From Palleronia sp. LCG004 (GTDB lineage: Bacteria; Pseudomonadota; Alphaproteobacteria; Rhodobacterales; Rhodobacteraceae), in the NCBI RefSeq assembly GCF_032931615.1, contig NZ_CP136759.1, positions 2,170,001 through 2,234,000 on the forward strand: 64,000 bases of DNA. Direction: 5' to 3'. Positions 10,341 through 19,905 of the stretch are shown piece by piece. A model generated the notes under the pieces. That model was given only the letters and a program-made list of their open reading frames with translations. It did no database searches and was not told the DNA's origin. Every line of letters begins with the position of its first letter. Position 1 is the first letter of the stretch. Position numbers and translations under genes: made by a program.

Positions 10341-10676
10341 TCAGCCTCCGCTTCCCGCGACCTCGGCGACATAGGTCGAGACCGTTTCAATCTCTTCTTC
10401 GCTCAACGTATCGGCAAAGGCGGGCATGACGCCCACCCCGCTCGTCACGGCCGCGCGAACCTGATCGACATCAGGTTTAAGCTCGTCGAGGTTCGGACCC
10501 ACTTTGCCTGTGGCATCGGCATCCGCAAGGACATGGCAAAGCGCACATTGCGGTTGGGAAGTCTCGGAAAAGATTGCCCGGCCGTCCTCCTGTGCGGCGA
10601 TTGGGGCCCCGGAGGCGCAGAGCAGCGCGATACTTGGGATCATTATGCGAATACGAGAAACGGTTCGACCTGTCAT
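10341..10676 (-). CDS. Periplasmic monoheme cytochrome c, likely SorB-type subunit of sulfite dehydrogenase
   Basis: Small c-type cytochrome, 111 aa, with an N-terminal signal (IMIPSIALLCASGAPIAAQ) for export. One heme site is visible, CALCH (Cys44, Cys47, His48), and Met84 in GVMPAF is the likely distal ligand. It would take electrons from the molybdenum subunit encoded just upstream. The ATG at 10676 is chosen; an in-frame TTG at 10709 would overlap the preceding gene. Size and position match SorB rather than the diheme SoxD. Confidence 0.8.
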   Translation of the reverse strand: MTGRTVSRIRIMIPSIALLCASGAPIAAQEDGRAIFSETSQPQCALCHVLADADATGKVGPNLDELKPDVDQVRAAVTSGVGVMPAFADTLSEEEIETVSTYVAEVAGSGG

Positions 10677-10701
10677 CTTTTGAACTTTCACCTTCACTTG
10701 C

Positions 10702-11883
10702 TTAACCAATGTTTACTTCGACCGCATGACCGCGCCAGCCATTGTGACCGTAACCACGCTCGTTTGGTTCGAACTCCTCGGGCTGCGTATCGCCATTGCC
10801 GTTGGTGGCCCGGCTCGCAAGCGTGTGCATCCCTGCTTCGAGGTCGACGACAAGGAAGAATGGCCTCCAGGCATACGGGCCCATGTCTGGGCCGAGAAGT
10901 TCGGCTTCCTGCCAATTGTTGCCCCCGTCGGTGGAAACTTCCACGCCTGTCACGGCGCTGGTGCCGCCCATGGCAAGACCTTCGATCCGTACACGTCCAG
11001 TACTCGCATCCTCCAGTGGCCCGGTAATCCACGACTTGACGCTCATCTCGTACATGGAAGGTTGTGAAGGATCGCCCGAGACGCCTACGGGGCGAACGCG
11101 GTAACCGGTCTGCTGGATCTTGGCGGGACTCTCCTCCGCGGTAAAGGCGAGACGCTTGAGATACTTGACATTGTTGACGCCGTAATAGCCCGGAACGATC
11201 AACCGGAGCGGACCGCCATGTGCCAGCGGAATTGGCTCTCCATTCATGTCCCAGGCCAGAATAGCCTGTTCCATGGCCGCCACCGGCACGGAGCGTTCGA
11301 CCTGGATGCTCTCGGGCGGCAGGCCGTCGGGGATCTCCTCGCCTCCCGTGCCGGTCAGGAAGGACATGTCTCCCTTAATGCCACCCATCGCATCGACCAC
11401 CGCGCGGACAGGAACGCCGGTCCAGATGACATTGCCGGCCGCGCCGGTCGCCCACTGCGAGCCGCTGGCTTCGTGGTCGAAAAAGGCCCGACCGTTGCCC
11501 GAGCATTGCAGCACCGCAACCACGGTTTCCGAGCCGAGCAACTTCAGATCACCGAGTGTTATCGCGCCGGGCTCGGCAACGCCCTCGATCGACATTTCCC
11601 ATGCGTCACGATCGGCAACGATCTCGTCGGACGGCGCGGGCAGGTTGTTGCGGATGTAGAGATCGCTCGACGGTGTGATCAGCGCATCGCCCTGCGCGGC
11701 CCGCGTCGTTTCGAGCGTTTCGCTCGTATGAACGATCACGTCGCTCGGATCCTTCCAGGCAACGTAAGCGGGCAGCTTCTCGCCCTCCTGCGAGATCGCC
11801 GGCAAACCTGTCACGGCGGCGCTGGCAAGGCCGGCCGTACCGACAAGAAACTGGCGGCGTTTTACCGGGTATACAATGGTCAT
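10702..11883 (-). CDS. Sulfite dehydrogenase (cytochrome), molybdopterin subunit, SorA-like
   Basis: Oxidises sulfite to sulfate in the periplasm, 393 aa. KRRQFLVGTAG is a twin-arginine signal, as expected for a folded molybdenum-cofactor enzyme. The cofactor ligand Cys127 lies in VLQCSGNGR. The C-terminal half is the Mo-co dimerisation domain (TGVEVSTDGGxxWQEA). The ATG at 11883 is preceded by GAGGGAGGAC. It is followed within 30 bases by a cytochrome c gene. SoxC is a close relative, but no other sox gene is nearby. Substrates could include sulfite released from organosulfonates. Confidence 0.85.
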   Translation of the reverse strand: MTIVYPVKRRQFLVGTAGLASAAVTGLPAISQEGEKLPAYVAWKDPSDVIVHTSETLETTRAAQGDALITPSSDLYIRNNLPAPSDEIVADRDAWEMSIEGVAEPGAITLGDLKLLGSETVVAVLQCSGNGRAFFDHEASGSQWATGAAGNVIWTGVPVRAVVDAMGGIKGDMSFLTGTGGEEIPDGLPPESIQVERSVPVAAMEQAILAWDMNGEPIPLAHGGPLRLIVPGYYGVNNVKYLKRLAFTAEESPAKIQQTGYRVRPVGVSGDPSQPSMYEMSVKSWITGPLEDASTGRVRIEGLAMGGTSAVTGVEVSTDGGNNWQEAELLGPDMGPYAWRPFFLVVDLEAGMHTLASRATNGNGDTQPEEFEPNERGYGHNGWRGHAVEVNIG

Positions 11884-12617
11884 AGTGTCCTCCCTCTAGG
11901 TAGAGAACTATACTGTACCTGATTGAAGGACGATCAGTACGGTTAAATATCCCATCTAAAGGCAGGCCGTTGCTGCTTTGGATAAATCGGAATGGCATCC
12001 GCGCGCTTCTTTGATCAAGATCCGTATGCCAGAACCCGAACTCAAGCTCCGCAAATTGAAGAAATACGCGGTCGTTTCAGCCATTCTATCGGGCTGATAA
12101 ACGCAAGAAGTAAGTAACCGACCTTCCTGTCGCCAAGCCAAGCCCTATCGCGAGGTGCGTGCAGTTAGCCGCAACCCTCTGAGACTGAGGGGTCTAAAAA
12201 TACAGAACGCGGAAGGCATGTGAAAACACACAAGATGCTCCCCCATCGTGCGGATGTAGGCCATCCCAATAGGATCAGCGCCGCAGCCATCTCTCACATT
12301 TGCACGAGAGCCGCCTTCGGTGGAGACGCACTCACGTTTGGCCGGGCATCATATGCAACGAGCGTTCGGAAAGCAGGTCAACGATCCGAACTCGCCGGGC
12401 AAGCCGGTTGGCCAGTCATCCTTTCGCCCATTTCACAGGGATACCGCAAACTTGCTTCGAGCCTTTTTAAGCTAGGATGAACGGTCCTTTTCGGCATGTT
12501 CAGTGACACACAAAATGTAGTTTCGCCTCTGCGGCTCAACTATCCACGCCAGCCTACATACGCTTCCCGCTCTTCGGGTCGATCGCTATTTGCATCCCGA
12601 AGCGGCCCACCGGCTCC
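11884..12617. other. Intergenic, no gene seen
   Basis: A 730-base gap between the sulfite dehydrogenase start and the nrdJ stop. Short frames (for example 12220-12480) have no recognisable family and poor composition. A small hairpin near 12174-12192 (ACCCTC/GAGGGGT) lacks a T-run. The sorA promoter should lie at the left end. I see no RNA gene or transposon remnant. Confidence 0.4.
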
Positions 12618-14891
12618 TTACCCGCATTTCGAGAACCCACAAGCGGCGCAGGTCATACACCCTTCGACCATCCGCATCTCGTAGCTTCCGCAGGAGGGAC
12701 AGGCCTTTGCCGAGCTTCCGCCAAGCGGGACGACCTCCGCCTGCGGATCGGTCTTCAGCCCTAGCCCCTCGCCGGCGAGGAACCCCGTCGCGATCATGTG
12801 TCGCTCGATGACGCCGCCGATCGCCGCGAGGATCGAGGGAATGTACTTTCCTTCCATCCAGGCCCCGCCGCGAGGATCGAAGACCGCCTTCAGCTCTTCC
12901 ACGACAAAGCTCACGTCCCCGCCGCGCCGGAAGACCGCCGAGATCATCCGCGTGAGCGCCACGGTCCAGGCGAAATGCTCCATGTTCTTGGAATTGACGA
13001 AGATCTCGAAGGGCCTCCTGTGACCCGCCTGAACGAGGTCGTTGATCGTGATGTAGATCGCGTGCTCGCTCATCGGCCATCTGAGCTTGTAGGTATGCCC
13101 CTCGAGCGATTGCGGACGCTCCAGCGGTTCGGACATGTAGATGACCTCCCCCTCGCTGTCGGCCTCGCGGGTCTGTTCTGGCGCGGCGCTCGTGGCCTCC
13201 GACACGCTCAATACGCTGCCGGTAACGGCGTTCGGGCGATAGGTTGTACATCCCTTGCAACCGCTCTCGTAGGCCTGCATGTAAACGTCCTTGAACGCTT
13301 CGAAGTCGATATCCTCGGGGCAGTTGATGGTCTTCGAGATCGACGAATCGACCCATTTTTGCGCTGCGGCCTGCATCCTGACATGCTCGGAAGGCGAAAG
13401 CGTCTGCGCGGAAACGAAATGGTCCGGCAGGGGTGCGTCGCCCATTCGGTCGCGCCAGACCTGCACGGCGTAATCGACCACCTCTTCCTCCGTGCGGGAC
13501 CCGTCGCGCTGCAGGACCTTGCGCGTATAGGCATGGGCAAAGACCGGCTCGATCCCCGACGAGACGTTCCCGGCCAGCAGGCTGATCGTGCCCGTGGGGG
13601 CGACGCTCGTCAGCAGCGCATTGCGGATGCCATGGGTGCGGATCGCCTCGCGGACGTCCTCGTCCATGGAAGCGAGGGCACCGGAAGCGAGGTAGCTTTC
13701 TGCATCGAAGAGCGGAAACGCTCCCTTCTCGGCTGCCAGATGTGCCGACGCAAGGTACGCGGCGCGGGCGATCCGGTGCATCCAGTCCTCGGTCCGACGC
13801 GCCGCCTCTTCCGACCCGTAGCGCAAGTTCACCATGGCCAGCGCATCGGCGAGGCCCGTGACCCCGAGCCCGATTCGGCGCTTGGCCGCGGCCTCCTGCG
13901 CCTGCGCCTCGAGCGGAAAGCGCGAGGCATCGACGACGTTGTCCATCATCCGCACGGCATTGGTCACCAGCTTCTCGAGAGCGGCATCGTCGAGGCGCGC
14001 ATCCTCGGCGAAAGGATCGGCCACCAGCCGCGCGAGGTTGATCGAGCCGAGGAGACAAGCACCATAGGGTGGGAGCGGCTGTTCGCCGCATGGGTTCGTC
14101 GCCGCAATTTCCTCGCAATAGGCGAGGTTGTTCTGTTCGTTAATGCGGTCGATGAAGATCACGCCCGGCTCGGCGTAATCGTATGTCGCCCGCATGATCG
14201 CATTCCAGAGATCGCGCGCCTTCAACGTCTTCATCACCCGGCCATCGAAGACGAGCTCCCACGGGCCGTCGGCCTTCACAGCCTCCATGAACGGATCTGT
14301 GACGAGCACGCTTACGTTAAAGTTCCTCAGCCGGGCCGGGTCCGATTTCGCCTCGACGAAAGCCTCGACGTCCGGATGGTCGCATCTCAGCGTCGCCATC
14401 ATCGCACCGCGGCGCGCGCCTGCGGACATGATCGTACGGCACATCGCGTCCCAGACATCCATGAACGACAGGGGACCAGACGCATCGGCCGCGACGCCCT
14501 TGACGACCGCCCCCCTCGGTCGGATCGTCGAAAAATCGTAGCCGATCCCGCCGCCCTGCTGCATGGTCAACGCCGCCTCGCGCAGATGTTCGAAGATCCC
14601 CGACAAGCTGTCGGGAATCGTGCCCATCACGAAGCAGTTAAAGAGCGTGACGGTACGCTCGGTCCCCGCACCCGCGATGATCCGACCCGCCGGCAGGAAC
14701 TTGAAATCTTCAAGCGCGTCGAGAAAATCCGCCTCGTAGCGCTCGGGTTCCTCCTCGACCGAGGCGAGCGCGCGTGCGATGCGACGCCACGTCTCTTCAA
14801 CGGAGTGGTCGATGGGCGTGCCGTCCGCCTCCTTCAGGCGGTACTTCATATCCCAGATCTGTTCGGAGATCGGCGCGGCAAAACGGCTCAT
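12618..14891 (-). CDS. nrdJ: Adenosylcobalamin-dependent ribonucleoside-diphosphate reductase (class II)
   Basis: Makes deoxyribonucleotides without oxygen dependence, using vitamin B12, 757 aa. An early active-site Cys is Cys86 (LFNCFVMG). The radical-site loop NPCGE spans residues 266-270 (Asn266, Cys268, Glu270). The nucleotide region STIRPRGA and the finger-loop segment ATNPCGEQPLPPYGACLLGS agree with class II enzymes. The C-terminus carries the Cys-rich tail CPSCGSYE...CMTCAACGFSKCG, used to re-reduce the active site. No nrdA or nrdB is present here. The gene is complete and divergent from the DUF1489 gene. Confidence 0.95.
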   Translation of the reverse strand: MSRFAAPISEQIWDMKYRLKEADGTPIDHSVEETWRRIARALASVEEEPERYEADFLDALEDFKFLPAGRIIAGAGTERTVTLFNCFVMGTIPDSLSGIFEHLREAALTMQQGGGIGYDFSTIRPRGAVVKGVAADASGPLSFMDVWDAMCRTIMSAGARRGAMMATLRCDHPDVEAFVEAKSDPARLRNFNVSVLVTDPFMEAVKADGPWELVFDGRVMKTLKARDLWNAIMRATYDYAEPGVIFIDRINEQNNLAYCEEIAATNPCGEQPLPPYGACLLGSINLARLVADPFAEDARLDDAALEKLVTNAVRMMDNVVDASRFPLEAQAQEAAAKRRIGLGVTGLADALAMVNLRYGSEEAARRTEDWMHRIARAAYLASAHLAAEKGAFPLFDAESYLASGALASMDEDVREAIRTHGIRNALLTSVAPTGTISLLAGNVSSGIEPVFAHAYTRKVLQRDGSRTEEEVVDYAVQVWRDRMGDAPLPDHFVSAQTLSPSEHVRMQAAAQKWVDSSISKTINCPEDIDFEAFKDVYMQAYESGCKGCTTYRPNAVTGSVLSVSEATSAAPEQTREADSEGEVIYMSEPLERPQSLEGHTYKLRWPMSEHAIYITINDLVQAGHRRPFEIFVNSKNMEHFAWTVALTRMISAVFRRGGDVSFVVEELKAVFDPRGGAWMEGKYIPSILAAIGGVIERHMIATGFLAGEGLGLKTDPQAEVVPLGGSSAKACPSCGSYEMRMVEGCMTCAACGFSKCG

Positions 14892-14950
14892 GGCAAGTCA
14901 TCCTCGGACGGAACGCGATGCTCGGGCGCATGGTTAATCCCGTGCGGCAT

Positions 14951-14964
14951 CGCTATATCAAGCG
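14951..14964. promoter_or_regulatory. Candidate NrdR-type box upstream of nrdJ
   Basis: The imperfect palindrome CGCTATATCAAGCG lies 60 bases upstream of the nrdJ start and keeps 8 of 10 core positions of the NrdR box consensus (CwATATaTwG). NrdR boxes usually come in pairs about 31 bases apart. A possible partner near 14979-14990 (CTATACACC) fits poorly in sequence and spacing, so this is a weak call. Confidence 0.25.
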
Positions 14965-15026
14965 TTGGAGCGCCCTGACTATACACCATTTGCGGGCGAC
15001 GAAACCAAATTGCGGACTGGGCGAGA

Positions 15027-15458
15027 ATGACGGCAAAAGTTCACCTTCTGAAGCTCAGCGTCGGTTCCGAGAGCGTCGAGGGCCTTCGCGACTGGCAGAC
15101 GCGCAGATCCGGCCAGCGCAAGGATGGCCGTTATTTCCATATCACCCGCATGTGGCCCAAGCGCGAGGCCGAGCTTCTCGATGGCGGCTCGATCTACTGG
15201 GTAATCCAGCGCGTCATCCAGGCCCGACAGCGTATCACCGCGCTGGAGGAGATCCACGGAGAAGACGGGATCAGGCGTTGCGCGATCTTCCTCGACCCCG
15301 AAATTGTCCGGGTCGAGGCCGTACCCCGCCGACCTTTCCAGGGTTGGCGATATCTCGACCCGAAGGACGCACCGCGCGACTTAGCCCCCGCTCGGCAGGG
15401 AGAGCAGGACCTTCCTCCCGAACTCGTTGCCGCGCTATCCGAAATCGGGGTGCGCTGA
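15027..15458 (+). CDS. DUF1489 family protein
   Basis: Conserved alphaproteobacterial protein of unknown role, 143 aa. Recognised by HLLKLSVGSES near the N-terminus, the ITRMWPKR block and LLDGGSIYWVIQ followed by RQRI. It is cytoplasmic, with no signal peptide or membrane segment. It is divergent from nrdJ and separated by 135 bases. I know of no established biochemical function for the family. Confidence 0.85.
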   Translation: MTAKVHLLKLSVGSESVEGLRDWQTRRSGQRKDGRYFHITRMWPKREAELLDGGSIYWVIQRVIQARQRITALEEIHGEDGIRRCAIFLDPEIVRVEAVPRRPFQGWRYLDPKDAPRDLAPARQGEQDLPPELVAALSEIGVR

Positions 15459-15581
15459 ATCTTTCGGTTAATAAAAGTTAACGCCGCCGAAACTCCATGG
15501 TTAACGCATTCGTGTCTTCTGCGTGAGGGACCGGTTCCAGGCACTTGCCCGGCCGCATCCATCCAATCAGGGAGAGTCCAT

Positions 15582-16364
15582 ATGAAACGCCATCTCATCG
15601 CGCTTGCCGCAACGACTGCGGCGCTCGCCGCGCCGGCGATCGGTCACGCAACGACGACGTCGTATGTCGCCGTGTTGAAAGAGCTGAACAATTCCGGCGT
15701 CTCGGGCCGCGTGAACTTCTTCGTCGAGGACTCGGTCCTGCGTGTCGAGGCCGATATCCGCGGCCTCGTGCCATCGCTGCCCCATGTCAATCACATCCAC
15801 GGTCGCTTCAACGAGGATGGCACTCCTCGCAAATCCCTCTTTCCGGGGACCGAGCAGGATATCGCAGATGCAGGGTTCGCCGTTGATGGCGACGGCCTCG
15901 CCGAGGTCTTCGAGGCCGCTCCGCTTTACGGTGACGTGCTGCTGTCGCTCGAGAACCCCGAGCCGCGTCCGGGCATGGGCAACTTCCACCAGGGCCCCGT
16001 GGCAGATGCGGACGGCAATCTGAACTACAGCTACACGTTCAGCCTGCTCGATCCGGATCCGACGGACGCAACCGACGACCCGTTCTTTTCCACGGTCGGC
16101 GGCCCGGACTACCAGCCATCGGACATCTTTCCGCTCGACCTGCGCGAATACGTCATCCACGGGGCCTTCGTGCCGGGATCGACGTTGAACGAAGGCTTTT
16201 CCTTCGTGCCGGGAACGGAACGGGCCGACGGTACCGGCTATTCGGCTACCCTGCCCGTCGCCGCGGCGCAGATCTCGGCAGTCCCGCTGCCCGCGGGCGC
16301 GCTACTTCTGCTGACGGGTCTCGGCGGCCTCGGCTACGTCCGCAAGCGGCGCAAGGCCGCCTGA
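15582..16364 (+). CDS. Exported CHRD-domain protein with VPLPA-CTERM sorting signal
   Basis: A 260-aa exported protein. An N-terminal signal peptide (LIALAATTAALAAPAIGHA) is followed by a CHRD-like domain (about residues 28-165), seen from YVAVLKELNNSGVSGRVNF and the LPHVNHIHG histidine motif. The last 27 residues are VPLPA (234-238), a hydrophobic stretch and the basic end RKRRKAA, which is the VPLPA-CTERM tripartite signal. By family knowledge such tails are processed by an exosortase-like system, sending the protein to the cell surface or matrix. No such sortase gene lies in this window. The start follows CAGGGAGAG. Confidence 0.8.
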   Translation: MKRHLIALAATTAALAAPAIGHATTTSYVAVLKELNNSGVSGRVNFFVEDSVLRVEADIRGLVPSLPHVNHIHGRFNEDGTPRKSLFPGTEQDIADAGFAVDGDGLAEVFEAAPLYGDVLLSLENPEPRPGMGNFHQGPVADADGNLNYSYTFSLLDPDPTDATDDPFFSTVGGPDYQPSDIFPLDLREYVIHGAFVPGSTLNEGFSFVPGTERADGTGYSATLPVAAAQISAVPLPAGALLLLTGLGGLGYVRKRRKAA

Positions 16365-16383
16365 CCGGACCGACGATCCCGAT

Positions 16384-17070
16384 CTAGAGATCGAGCCTCG
16401 CCTGCAACCGGGCGAGGCTCTTTCGTGTCGGTTCGTCCCATTCCGCCGTGCGCGAACGGAAGAGCGTCGCCTGACTGGCAAGGACCGGTCCGTCCGACAG
16501 CATCCGCAGATGGTTCGCCCTGAGCGTATCGCCGGTCGAGGTGATGTCGGCAATGGCCTCGGCCGTCTCGTTGCGCACGGTGCCCTCGGTCGCACCCTGG
16601 CTGTCGACGAGCTGGTAATCCGCCACGCCTTTCTCCCGGAGGTAGTCCCGCATCAGGCGATGATATTTGGTCGCGATCCTGAGCCGCATCCCGTGCCGGG
16701 CGCGAAAGGCAGCCGCCGCCGCGTCGAGATCGTCGATCGTGTCCACATCCACCCAGAATTGCGGTACGGCGATTACCAGATCGGCCTGCCCGAACCCCAT
16801 GAGGGCGAGTTCCTCGACGCGTCCGCTCCAGCCTGCGAGGCGTTCGCGCACCAGATCGGTTCCAGTGACGCCCAGATGGATCCGCCCAGCGGCAAGCTCA
16901 CGCGGAATCTCTCCCGCGGACAGCAGGACGAGCGATACGCCGTCGACGCCCGAGACCTCGCCTGCATATTCGCGATCCTCTGGCTTCTCCATTTCGACGC
17001 CGCGCGCGCCGAACCATTCGAAGGTCTTCTCCATGAGCCGACCCTTCGAGGGGACGCCGAGCTTGAGCAT
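16384..17070 (-). CDS. hisG: ATP phosphoribosyltransferase, short form
   Basis: First step of histidine synthesis, joining ATP and PRPP, 228 aa. The length and the absence of a C-terminal ACT-like domain mark the short form, which needs HisZ. VPSKGRLMEKT begins the protein, and DITSTGDTLRAN is the PRPP-binding segment. Its ATG shares one base with the hisZ stop (TGATG), so translation is coupled. Its extreme 3' end also forms a plus-strand hairpin that could terminate the convergent upstream-coordinate gene. Confidence 0.95.
   Translation of the reverse strand: MLKLGVPSKGRLMEKTFEWFGARGVEMEKPEDREYAGEVSGVDGVSLVLLSAGEIPRELAAGRIHLGVTGTDLVRERLAGWSGRVEELALMGFGQADLVIAVPQFWVDVDTIDDLDAAAAAFRARHGMRLRIATKYHRLMRDYLREKGVADYQLVDSQGATEGTVRNETAEAIADITSTGDTLRANHLRMLSDGPVLASQATLFRSRTAEWDEPTRKSLARLQARLDL
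16393..16423 (+). terminator. Possible terminator for the VPLPA-CTERM gene, inside the 3' end of hisG
   Basis: A 10-bp perfect stem (16393-16402 with 16411-16420) and an 8-base loop are followed by TTTCG on the plus strand, 29 bases after the stop of the exported protein gene. It overlaps the last codons of convergent hisG. The T-run is short, so this is tentative. Confidence 0.45.
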
Positions 17071-18149
17071 CACGCCCCCCCTTCGAGCATCACGGCCGGG
17101 CGGATGACCCCGCCCACCGCACGGATCCCGTCCGCTCCGCCCAGCGCGCGCGTTAGCGCGTCGTAGCGCCCCCCGGTAGCGAGCGGTGGCAGATCCGGTC
17201 GATTTGGAAGCTGGAAGGTAAAGACGAAGCCATCGTAATATTCCATCGTACTGCGCCCGTGGCTTCCTTCGAAGGACAGGTTTCCAACGTCGATACCCCG
17301 CGCCTCGAGCGCGGAGAGACGCTGCGCGAGCCCCTCGACCGAAGGCAGGATTGCGGGCAGATCGACGGCAATGTCGCGGAGCCGCTCGAGCGCGTCCCGC
17401 GCCGGGGCAGAAAGATCGAGTAGCCCGTCGAGGAGCGCCACGAGATTGGCCGAGAGTGGCGGCTCCTGCGCATCGGCGCGCAGGGCTTCGATCCGCTCCG
17501 CGATCTCGGCGCGTTCGCGCAAGCCGATCTCGGGGCCTGCACCCGCAAGCGGATCCTCGGAGCCCAGCAGCGCCGCCCGCGCAGGCGGCATCGGGGCCTT
17601 GCCTGCGAACCTTTCCAGCAAGGCGCGAAACCGCCTTGGCCGCCAGATATGCCGCATGAGCGCTGCCTTGCGTCGTTCGCTCGCCTCGAGTCCCGCGACG
17701 GCGGCGGTCAGGATGGCGGTGTCGCCCGTGGTGATGCGCGGTGCGAGCGGCGCAAGTTCTGCATGGATCGTCGCGAAGACTTCGGCGTCGGCCTCGGCCG
17801 CGTCGTCGCCAAAGACCTCGTATCCCGCCTGAAAATATTCGTGCGGCCGGTCGCTGTCGGTCTGACGGCGAAATATCTCGCCCGCATAGGCGTATCGCGC
17901 GGGCCCGTCGCGTGTCGCCATGTGGCGCTGTACGACCGGAACGGTGAAATCCGGCCGCAGCATCGCCTCGCCCCCATCGGGGCCCGCCGTCACGAAGGCA
18001 CGGGTACGTATGTCCTCGCCATAGAGATCGAGCAGCGTCTCGGCAGGCAGAAGGATTTCGGGTTCCACCCGCTCGGCTCCGGCGGCGAGGAACGCGGCGA
18101 GCAGCCGCTCTGCCGCCTCCCGCTCGGCCGCCTTCGTCGCGCGGGTCAT
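17070..18149 (-). CDS. hisZ: ATP phosphoribosyltransferase regulatory subunit
   Basis: Histidyl-tRNA synthetase-like partner required by short-form HisG, 359 aa. It resembles class II synthetase catalytic folds ([51 protein letters not shown]) but lacks the anticodon-binding domain of HisS. The ATG at 18149 overlaps the hisS stop (ATGA), and its own stop overlaps hisG. The order hisS-hisZ-hisG on the minus strand is common in Rhodobacteraceae. Confidence 0.93.
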   Translation of the reverse strand: MTRATKAAEREAAERLLAAFLAAGAERVEPEILLPAETLLDLYGEDIRTRAFVTAGPDGGEAMLRPDFTVPVVQRHMATRDGPARYAYAGEIFRRQTDSDRPHEYFQAGYEVFGDDAAEADAEVFATIHAELAPLAPRITTGDTAILTAAVAGLEASERRKAALMRHIWRPRRFRALLERFAGKAPMPPARAALLGSEDPLAGAGPEIGLRERAEIAERIEALRADAQEPPLSANLVALLDGLLDLSAPARDALERLRDIAVDLPAILPSVEGLAQRLSALEARGIDVGNLSFEGSHGRSTMEYYDGFVFTFQLPNRPDLPPLATGGRYDALTRALGGADGIRAVGGVIRPAVMLEGGA

Positions 18150-19594
18150 GCGAGGCGCTTCTGGATCTCGGCCACAAGATCGCCCAGCGCGCATTCGAAC
18201 TGCGCAGGCTGATCGCGCCATTCCTCGTGGGACAGTTCGGCGGCGAGCTTCGCGCCGAGCTTCAGGTCCTTGACTTGCACGACGCCCCGAGCGGCCTCGT
18301 CCTCGCCCTGGATGATCGCGAAGGGTGCGCCACGCTTGTCGCAATACTTGAGCTGGTTGCCGAAGTTCTTCGGGTTGCCGAGATAAAGTTCGGCCCGGAT
18401 GCCTGCGCGCCTCAAGGTCGCGACCATTGCCTGATAGTCGTCCAGCCGGCTCTTATCCATCACCGTCACGACGACGGGCCCGTCCACTTTGTCCGAGAAC
18501 CGCCCCTGCGATTCCAGCGCGGCCAGCAGCCGGTCGACTCCGATCGACACGCCCGTCGCCGGTACCTCCTGCCCGGTGAAGCGCTTGACGAGATCGTCAT
18601 ACCGTCCGCCACCCGCGACCGACCCGAACCGCGCGAGATCACCGGTCAGTTCGGCCTCGTAAACGGCACCGGTGTAATAGCCGAGACCCCGGACGACAGA
18701 GGGATCGACGACGATGCGATCGGGACCATAGCCTTGCAAACTCAAAAGTTCGGAGATTTCCGCCAATTCACGAACGCCGTCGCTGCCCAGCGGCGATTGC
18801 TCGATGAGTTCATCGAGAACAGCAAGGGTTTCCTCGGCAGTCTCCCGCTTCGCATTCAGGAACCTCATGACTTTGTCGGACTGGCTCTGATCCAACCCAG
18901 CCCCTTTCGTGAAATCCCCGCTCTCGTCGCGCCGCCCTTCGCCGAGGAGCGCACGGACGCCCGCCTCGCCGAGCCGGTCGAGCTTGTCGATCGCGCGCAG
19001 TACGATACCCCTCTCGCGCTCATGCTCGGCCCCGCCGATGCCCGCGACCTCCATCACGCCGTTCAGGACCTTGCGGTTGTTGACGCGGATGACGTAATCG
19101 CCGCGCGCGATCCCCACGGCTTCGAGCGTGTCGGACAGCATTGCGCACATTTCGGCATCTGCCGCCGGTGACGCACTGCCCACGGTATCGGCATCGCATT
19201 GATAGAATTGACGGAACCGCCCTGGCCCGGGTTTCTCGTTACGCCAGACGGGGCCCATCGTGTAGCGGCGATAGGGGGACGGCAGATCGTTGCGATACTG
19301 TGCCGCAACCCGTGCCAACGGAGCTGTCATGTCGTAGCGGAGCGCAAGCCAGTCGCCGTCCTCCTCCCAGGCGAAGACGCCTTCGTTCGGGCGGTCCACG
19401 TCGGGAAGGAACTTGCCCAGCGCTTCGACCGTCTCGACGCCGCTCGTCTCCAGCGCGTCGAAGCCATAGAGGCGATAGATCCGCGCGATCTCGGCCAGCA
19501 TCTCGGTGCGGCGCGTGACCTCGGACCCGAAATAGTCGCGAAACCCCTTCGGTGTCTGCGCCTTGGGGCGCGGCTGTTTCTTGACTTTGGCCAT
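18146..19594 (-). CDS. hisS: Histidyl-tRNA synthetase
   Basis: Charges tRNA-His, 482 aa. Class II motifs are visible: motif 2 region [20 protein letters not shown] and the histidine-specific [12 protein letters not shown], then [11 protein letters not shown]-terminal anticodon-binding domain starts around [13 protein letters not shown]. The start [18 protein letters not shown] at 19594 is chosen because the preceding in-frame residues are not protein-like. No strong ribosome site is visible. It heads the hisS-hisZ-hisG set. Confidence 0.95.
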   Translation of the reverse strand: MAKVKKQPRPKAQTPKGFRDYFGSEVTRRTEMLAEIARIYRLYGFDALETSGVETVEALGKFLPDVDRPNEGVFAWEEDGDWLALRYDMTAPLARVAAQYRNDLPSPYRRYTMGPVWRNEKPGPGRFRQFYQCDADTVGSASPAADAEMCAMLSDTLEAVGIARGDYVIRVNNRKVLNGVMEVAGIGGAEHERERGIVLRAIDKLDRLGEAGVRALLGEGRRDESGDFTKGAGLDQSQSDKVMRFLNAKRETAEETLAVLDELIEQSPLGSDGVRELAEISELLSLQGYGPDRIVVDPSVVRGLGYYTGAVYEAELTGDLARFGSVAGGGRYDDLVKRFTGQEVPATGVSIGVDRLLAALESQGRFSDKVDGPVVVTVMDKSRLDDYQAMVATLRRAGIRAELYLGNPKNFGNQLKYCDKRGAPFAIIQGEDEAARGVVQVKDLKLGAKLAAELSHEEWRDQPAQFECALGDLVAEIQKRLA

Positions 19595-19700
19595 GTCGCG
19601 GGGTCCCCTGGGTCTCTCCGAACGCGCGCCCCGATTAGCCCAGCGCCCAGCCTGCTGCAAGCGATGGCCCCGGCGGGCGCTCCATGATACATGCTTCCCC

Positions 19701-19901
19701 ATGGACCTGTCCCGCATAGAAGAGCGCATCGCGCATCTCATCCGTGCAAACGATGACCTGTCGGAGATCGTCCGCGATCAGGCCGATCGCATCGAGCTGC
19801 TCGAGCGCCGCGTGCACATGCTGATGGAGCGAGAGGCGCGTCGCGATGCCGACGACGGCGGCTCCATCCCTTTCGGCGACGAGCGACCACCCCACTGGTA
19901 G
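19701..19901 (+). CDS. SlyX family protein
   Basis: Small acidic coiled-coil protein, 66 aa: [16 protein letters not shown] followed by heptad-like [20 protein letters not shown] and a proline-containing end ERPPHW. Family members have no firmly known function. It is divergent from hisS, with about 106 bases between starts. Confidence 0.75.
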   Translation: MDLSRIEERIAHLIRANDDLSEIVRDQADRIELLERRVHMLMEREARRDADDGGSIPFGDERPPHW

Positions 19902-19905
19902 GCGT

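Noticed and set aside
12798-14978. Open frame of about 726 codons on the plus strand
   Set aside because: It is antisense to nrdJ, whose own motifs are unmistakable. The antisense product has no recognisable domain.
14892-15026. B12 riboswitch upstream of nrdJ
   Set aside because: The gap to the divergent gene is only 135 bases, and I see no B12-box-like sequence or suitable stems.
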